Assembly (NCBI GenBank): GCA_900758955.1
Contig: CAAETL010000099.1
Coordinates: 1-9,468, forward strand
Length of the DNA stretch: 9,468 nucleotides
Reading direction: 5' to 3'
Source: an uncultured Oscillospiraceae bacterium
GTDB lineage: Bacteria; Bacillota; Clostridia; Oscillospirales; Oscillospiraceae
The position numbers were made by a program, and so were the translations under genes. This document shows, one piece after another, positions 6,562 through 9,468 of this stretch (the stretch's first letter is position 1; each line of letters starts with the position of its first letter). Below the pieces are notes generated by a model. The model did no database searches. It was given only the letters and a program-made list of their open reading frames with translations, and was not told the DNA's origin.

Positions 6562-6977
6562 GGCTCCATTCCTCCTCCCACAGTGACGTAATCACGCAGC
6601 CCGTCCAAGGTGGCCTGTCCAATGCCGGAGATCTCCAGCAGCTCCTCCACCTGAGAAAATCCCCCATGCCGGGTGCGATAGGTGACAATATCGGCCGCCC
6701 GCTTTTCTCCGATGCCGGGCAGCCGAATCAGGTCCTCCTCCCCCGCGGTATTTAAGTCCAGCACTTCCCCCCGCAGCATGCCGGGGGCCGGTTCCTCCGG
6801 GACGGTTTGCTCCTGGCTCCAATCGGTGGGCGCGGTTTCCACCAGTGTCAGATCCCGGCTTCGGTTCTGCCAAAGGAAAAACCCCACCGTACAGACTACG
6901 AAACACAGCGTCAGCAAAATGGCCGCCTTTTCCAGTCCAGATATTTTTATGTGTATGCCGGTCTTCTCCCGTTGCAT
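6558..6977 (-). CDS. comEA: ComEA-like membrane-anchored helix-hairpin-helix DNA-binding protein
   Basis: A 139-residue protein with a short N-terminal cytoplasmic segment, one membrane anchor (about 17-36), an acidic, proline-rich linker (about 40-68) and a C-terminal ComEA helix-hairpin-helix pair (about 71-132). The two hairpins are LPGIGEKRA (86-94) and ISGIGQATL (116-124), preceded by the typical LDLNTA. ComEA proteins bind incoming double-stranded DNA outside the membrane and hand it to the ComEC channel in natural transformation. The longer form starting at 7163 was rejected: the ATG at 6977 has AAAGGA 9 bases upstream, and the extension is low-complexity and spans the divergent control region. 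It lacks the SLBB domain of the larger ComEA version. No comEC lies beside it; the gene instead overlaps a response regulator by 4 bases. It may bind DNA for another purpose. Confidence 0.88.
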   Translation of the reverse strand: MQREKTGIHIKISGLEKAAILLTLCFVVCTVGFFLWQNRSRDLTLVETAPTDWSQEQTVPEEPAPGMLRGEVLDLNTAGEEDLIRLPGIGEKRAADIVTYRTRHGGFSQVEELLEISGIGQATLDGLRDYVTVGGGMEP

Positions 6978-7000
6978 CTTTTGACGTCCTTTGCTATAAT
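6972..7000 (+). promoter_or_regulatory. Extended -10 promoter for the carboxypeptidase-sirtuin operon
   Basis: TATAAT at 6995-7000 is a perfect -10 box preceded by TGC, giving an extended -10 (TGnTATAAT). TTGCAT at 6972-6977 lies exactly 17 bases upstream as a partial -35 (three of six matches). Transcription should start near 7007, giving a leader of about 142 bases before the ATG at 7149. The -35 covers the comEA-like start codon on the other strand. Confidence 0.6.
6987..6992 (-). promoter_or_regulatory. Ribosome binding site of the comEA-like gene
   Basis: AAAGGA on the minus strand, 9 bases before the ATG at 6977. It supports the short 139-residue form. Its distal end overlaps the extended -10 element of the plus-strand promoter. 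Confidence 0.6.
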
Positions 7001-7077
7001 TTAAACGGAAGTATGATGATTTTCGATCAGGCGGAATGGGGCCTTCTTCTCCCTTCCCCCCGCCGCCGTCTGTTGTT

Positions 7078-7095
7078 TGGGGCGAAACGGCCCCA
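7078..7095 (+). promoter_or_regulatory. Hairpin in the carboxypeptidase leader
   Basis: TGGGGC (7078-7083) pairs with GCCCCA (7090-7095) around a GAAACG loop, about 54 bases before the start codon. There is no U-tract. It may affect leader stability or translation; no known riboswitch is recognised. Confidence 0.3.
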
Positions 7096-7148
7096 GCAAG
7101 CACCCGCCGCTTTTCGGCTATTATATCACAGGAAGCGAGTATTCTCCT

Positions 7149-8675
7149 ATGAAAAATTTCCACGTGAAAGCTCTCTCTTTTTGTTTAATCTGTATCCTGG
7201 TCTGTTCTCTGCTCCCCACTTCTGTGGGCGCAGTAACCGTTGAAAATGAATCCTCTCCCCCTGGGATTACCGCCTCCGCGGCCCTTTTGGTGGAGATGAC
7301 GGACGATACGGTACTCTATGACAAGGCGGCGGAAGAGACCCGTTATCCGGCCAGCATCACCAAAATTATGACCGCCCTCTTGACATTAGAGGCCATCGAG
7401 GCCAGTGGAAACTCCTCCGAGCCCGCGGAGGGAATCGGGACCGGAAAACTGACCTTAGACCAGATGATTACCGCCTCGGACGCCAGCGTTGCCGATATGA
7501 CCGACGACTCCTCCACACAAAATATCCGGCCCGGCGAAACCATGTCGGTCAACGACCTTCTGCACTGTCTGCTGATTTCCTCCGCCAATGAGGCGGCGAA
7601 TATTTTAGGGGAAGCGGTCAGCGGCAGCGTGGAGGCCTTTGTGGAACGAATGAACCAGCGCGCCGCCGAGCTGGGAATGACCGGCACTCACTTTGCCAAT
7701 CCCCACGGGCTTCATCGGGATAATCATTATTCCACCGCTCATGACATCTACCTGATGACTAAGGAGGCCATGAAATACCCCCTTTTCCGTGAAATCGTCT
7801 CCACCGTGTCTTACCAGGTCCCGGCTACCAATCTGTCTGAACCGAGAAACCTATTTACCACAAACGCCCTTCTCTCCAACCGCAAATATGCCGGATATAC
7901 ATACAGCTACTGCATCGGCGTCAAAACCGGCAGCACTCCCGAGGCCGGCTATTGCCTGGTAGCCGCTGCGGAAAAGGGAGAGCGGATCTTGATTTCCGTG
8001 GTCCTGGGGGCGGAAAACGTGACCCAGAGCAACCACAGCGTCGCTAGAAAACAGTTTTCTGAGAGCAGCGAATTGCTTTCTTGGGGTATGACCGCCTTTC
8101 GGCGCGTTACGGTTTTGGATTCCCTGACTTATAAAAAAGAAATTCCCGTCAAAGTGTCCAGCGGCCTGCCTTATGTCGTGGTACAGCCCTCCCGTTCTGT
8201 GGAGACCACCCTTCCTTCCAGTTTCGATACCTCCCAGCTGCAAACCAACGTTCAACTTAAAAAAGAGCAGATGAAAGCCCCGGTCAAAAAAGGAGAAGTA
8301 CTAGGCACCATTTCCGTCTCTTATAACGGCGCCGAATTTGGCTCCGCCGATTTAATTGCCGTGAGCGATGTAAACCGCTCGTTCTTCCTTTGGATTCTAG
8401 ACATACTTGTCACCTTTTTCTCCAGTCTGCCGGTGCGTATTGCGCTGATCGCCGCCCTCTTCCTTCTTCTGATTCATCTGATCCAAAACGGATCTCTCCG
8501 CGGCAAACGCAAAAAAAACAGCCGTCCTCCCACCAGTCCGCCCCCCCCACAGCGGCCCCGGTCCGCTTCCAAAAACCAGAAGCGGCGCTCTCACCCGAAA
8601 TCGCCGTCCCCTCACGAAAATACCCGCCCCAAGCAAAACAACACAACCGGCCGCGGCGCGCCCCGGCACCGCTGA
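7149..8675 (+). CDS. D-alanyl-D-alanine carboxypeptidase (PBP5/DacF type, serine peptidase S11)
   Basis: A 508-residue exported, membrane-anchored penicillin-binding protein that trims the terminal D-Ala from peptidoglycan stem pentapeptides. A signal peptide (about 1-28, likely cut after SVGA) is followed by the catalytic domain (about 40-290) with all three motifs: SITK (nucleophile Ser69, Lys72), SAN (145-147) and KTG (259-261). A beta-rich PBP5_C-like domain (about 318-405), a C-terminal transmembrane helix (about 412-446) and a basic, proline-rich tail of some 60 residues follow. The tail is unusual, and it starts at an A8 run (8511-8518) and a C8 run (8541-8548). The ATG at 7149 gives a proper signal peptide; its AGGAAG ribosome site is 13 bases away, rather far. 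The longer TTG-initiated form at 7077 has no signal-like start. It is expressed from the divergent region shared with the comEA-regulator operon. Confidence 0.92.
   Translation: MKNFHVKALSFCLICILVCSLLPTSVGAVTVENESSPPGITASAALLVEMTDDTVLYDKAAEETRYPASITKIMTALLTLEAIEASGNSSEPAEGIGTGKLTLDQMITASDASVADMTDDSSTQNIRPGETMSVNDLLHCLLISSANEAANILGEAVSGSVEAFVERMNQRAAELGMTGTHFANPHGLHRDNHYSTAHDIYLMTKEAMKYPLFREIVSTVSYQVPATNLSEPRNLFTTNALLSNRKYAGYTYSYCIGVKTGSTPEAGYCLVAAAEKGERILISVVLGAENVTQSNHSVARKQFSESSELLSWGMTAFRRVTVLDSLTYKKEIPVKVSSGLPYVVVQPSRSVETTLPSSFDTSQLQTNVQLKKEQMKAPVKKGEVLGTISVSYNGAEFGSADLIAVSDVNRSFFLWILDILVTFFSSLPVRIALIAALFLLLIHLIQNGSLRGKRKKNSRPPTSPPPPQRPRSASKNQKRRSHPKSPSPHENTRPKQNNTTGRGAPRHR
8511..8548 (+). 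other. A8 and C8 homopolymer runs with an in-frame A-AAA-AAC heptamer
   Basis: Eight A (8511-8518) and eight C (8541-8548) lie where the carboxypeptidase tail begins. Bases 8513-8519 read A AAA AAC in the phase required for -1 ribosomal slippage. A -1 shift would replace the tail with a different 58-residue one ending at the TAA at 8693-8695, directly abutting the sirtuin ribosome site. The run could also be a replication slippage hotspot or a read error. Confidence 0.35.
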
Positions 8676-8693
8676 CCGATCCGGCCACAGTAT

Positions 8694-8700
8694 AAGGAGG
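8694..8700 (+). promoter_or_regulatory. Strong ribosome binding site of the sirtuin gene
   Basis: AAGGAGG with 7-base spacing to the ATG at 8708. It confirms this start over the later in-frame methionines and suggests efficient independent initiation within the operon. Confidence 0.75.
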
Positions 8701-8707
8701 TCACAAC

Positions 8708-9451
8708 ATGACACAAGGCATCAAAACCCTTCAGGAATGGATTGACGGCAGTCAAAACATTGTCTTTTTCGGCGGCGCCGGGGTCTCTACAGAAAGTGGA
8801 ATTCCCGACTTCCGCAGTGTGGACGGCCTGTATAGCCAGCAGTACGACTATCCTCCTGAGACCATACTCAGCCACTCTTTTTTCGAGCGCTATCCCGGTG
8901 TGTTTTTTCGGTTCTATCGGGAAAAGATCTTGAAGCCCCTTTTTCAGGCGGAGCCCAACGCCGCCCACCGTAAGCTGGCTGAATTGGAGCAGGCAGGCAA
9001 GCTCAAGGCTATTATCACCCAGAACATCGACGGTCTGCATCAGGAGGCCGGGAGCAAGGAAGTATTGGAGCTGCACGGCTCGGTGCTACGCAATTACTGC
9101 CCCCGCTGCGACCAAAAATACGATATGTTCCGCATTGCGGAGCGGGAGGGCATCCCCTATTGCGACGTGGATATGTGCGGCGGCATCATGCGCCCCGACA
9201 TCGTCCTCTACGAGGAGGCCCTGGATTCCGATCTGCTGACCCGGGCGACAGACTATATTCGCAATGCTGATATCTTAATCATCGGCGGCACCTCGCTTGT
9301 GGTTTACCCCGCGGCCGGTCTCATCCATTACTACCAAGGCCACAAGCTGGTGCTCATCAATAAGTCCCCAACCTCCATGGATTCCCGTGCCGATTTGGTC
9401 CTCAACATGCCCATTGGTCAGGTATTTGACCAGATTAAGGTGAATGCTTAA
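8708..9451 (+). CDS. cobB: Sir2-family NAD-dependent protein deacylase (sirtuin)
   Basis: A 247-residue cytoplasmic sirtuin that removes acyl groups from lysines, using NAD+ and yielding nicotinamide and O-acyl-ADP-ribose. Seen: Rossmann motif GGAGVSTESGIPDFRS (22-37), TQNIDGLH (104-111) with Asn106 and Asp108, catalytic His123 in ELHGS, and GGTSLVVYPAA (193-203). The zinc cysteines are Cys131/Cys134 (CPRC) and Cys152/Cys157. The second pair is C-x4-C (CDVDMC), whereas C-x2-C is the usual pattern. No Tyr/Arg desuccinylase signature was identified. The length is typical of short bacterial sirtuins. AAGGAGG lies 7 bases before the ATG, a near-ideal ribosome site. It begins 32 bases after the carboxypeptidase stop with no terminator, so co-transcription is likely. 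No acetyl-CoA synthetase partner is in view. The gene is complete, 17 bases before the window end. Confidence 0.95.
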   Translation: MTQGIKTLQEWIDGSQNIVFFGGAGVSTESGIPDFRSVDGLYSQQYDYPPETILSHSFFERYPGVFFRFYREKILKPLFQAEPNAAHRKLAELEQAGKLKAIITQNIDGLHQEAGSKEVLELHGSVLRNYCPRCDQKYDMFRIAEREGIPYCDVDMCGGIMRPDIVLYEEALDSDLLTRATDYIRNADILIIGGTSLVVYPAAGLIHYYQGHKLVLINKSPTSMDSRADLVLNMPIGQVFDQIKVNA

Positions 9452-9468
9452 CGGCGGGAAACCTCCCC

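Noticed and set aside
6981..7000. TTGACG followed by TATAAT on the plus strand as a -35/-10 pair
   Set aside because: The spacing is only 8 bases. TTGCAT at 6972-6977 gives the correct 17-base spacing with the same -10.
6978..7163. 62-residue N-terminal extension of the ComEA-like protein
   Set aside because: It is low-complexity, overlaps the divergent promoter region and the carboxypeptidase leader, and the ATG at 6977 has a proper ribosome site.
8612..9076. Minus-strand frame of 154 codons opposite the carboxypeptidase end and the sirtuin
   Set aside because: It is antisense to conserved sirtuin motifs and has no ribosome site or known family.
9452..9468. GGCGGGAAACCTCCCC at the right edge as a terminator after the sirtuin
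   Set aside because: Only a GGG/CCC pairing is visible and the window ends before any U-tract could be seen.

Overview
The window most resembles a chromosomal segment of an anaerobic, moderately GC-rich Clostridia member, probably an Oscillospiraceae relative (Flavonifractor/Oscillibacter-like). This rests on the style of the proteins (GerMN lipoprotein, PBP5-type carboxypeptidase with a basic tail, class U-like sirtuin, strong AGGAGG-type ribosome sites); no marker gene such as 16S rRNA is present, so the placement is inference.

Layout. (1) 2-853, plus strand: 3' part of an unrecognised four-helix membrane protein, visibly more AT-rich than the rest. (2) 872-1723, minus: EamA/DMT-family transporter with its own promoter and an upstream perfect palindrome. 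(3) 1724-2034: a 311-base intergenic region holding that promoter, the palindrome and a very strong hairpin terminator whose U-tract faces the plus strand, although both flanking genes are on the minus strand. (4) 2035-3318, minus: O-acetylhomoserine sulfhydrylase. (5) 3439-6977, minus, transcribed right to left: comEA-like DNA-binding protein, OmpR-type response regulator, sensor histidine kinase, and a lipoprotein with two GerMN domains. comEA/regulator and kinase/lipoprotein are each joined by a 4-base GTGA overlap. (6) 6978-7148: divergent control region with an extended -10 plus-strand promoter overlapping the comEA ribosome site. (7) 7149-8675 and 8708-9451, plus: D-alanyl-D-alanine carboxypeptidase followed after 32 bases by a Sir2-family NAD-dependent deacylase, apparently one operon.

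How the genes may work together. The regulator-kinase-GerMN lipoprotein order is the same as the actinobacterial MtrA-MtrB-LpqB order, in which the lipoprotein influences the kinase and the system controls cell envelope and division genes. Here it sits back to back with a peptidoglycan carboxypeptidase gene, so an envelope-sensing system controlling wall maturation is a reasonable hypothesis. The unusual part is a ComEA-like protein translationally coupled to the regulator, with no comEC visible. The sulfhydrylase and the EamA transporter may form a loose sulfur amino acid neighbourhood. No tRNA, rRNA, CRISPR array, insertion sequence or phage gene was seen.
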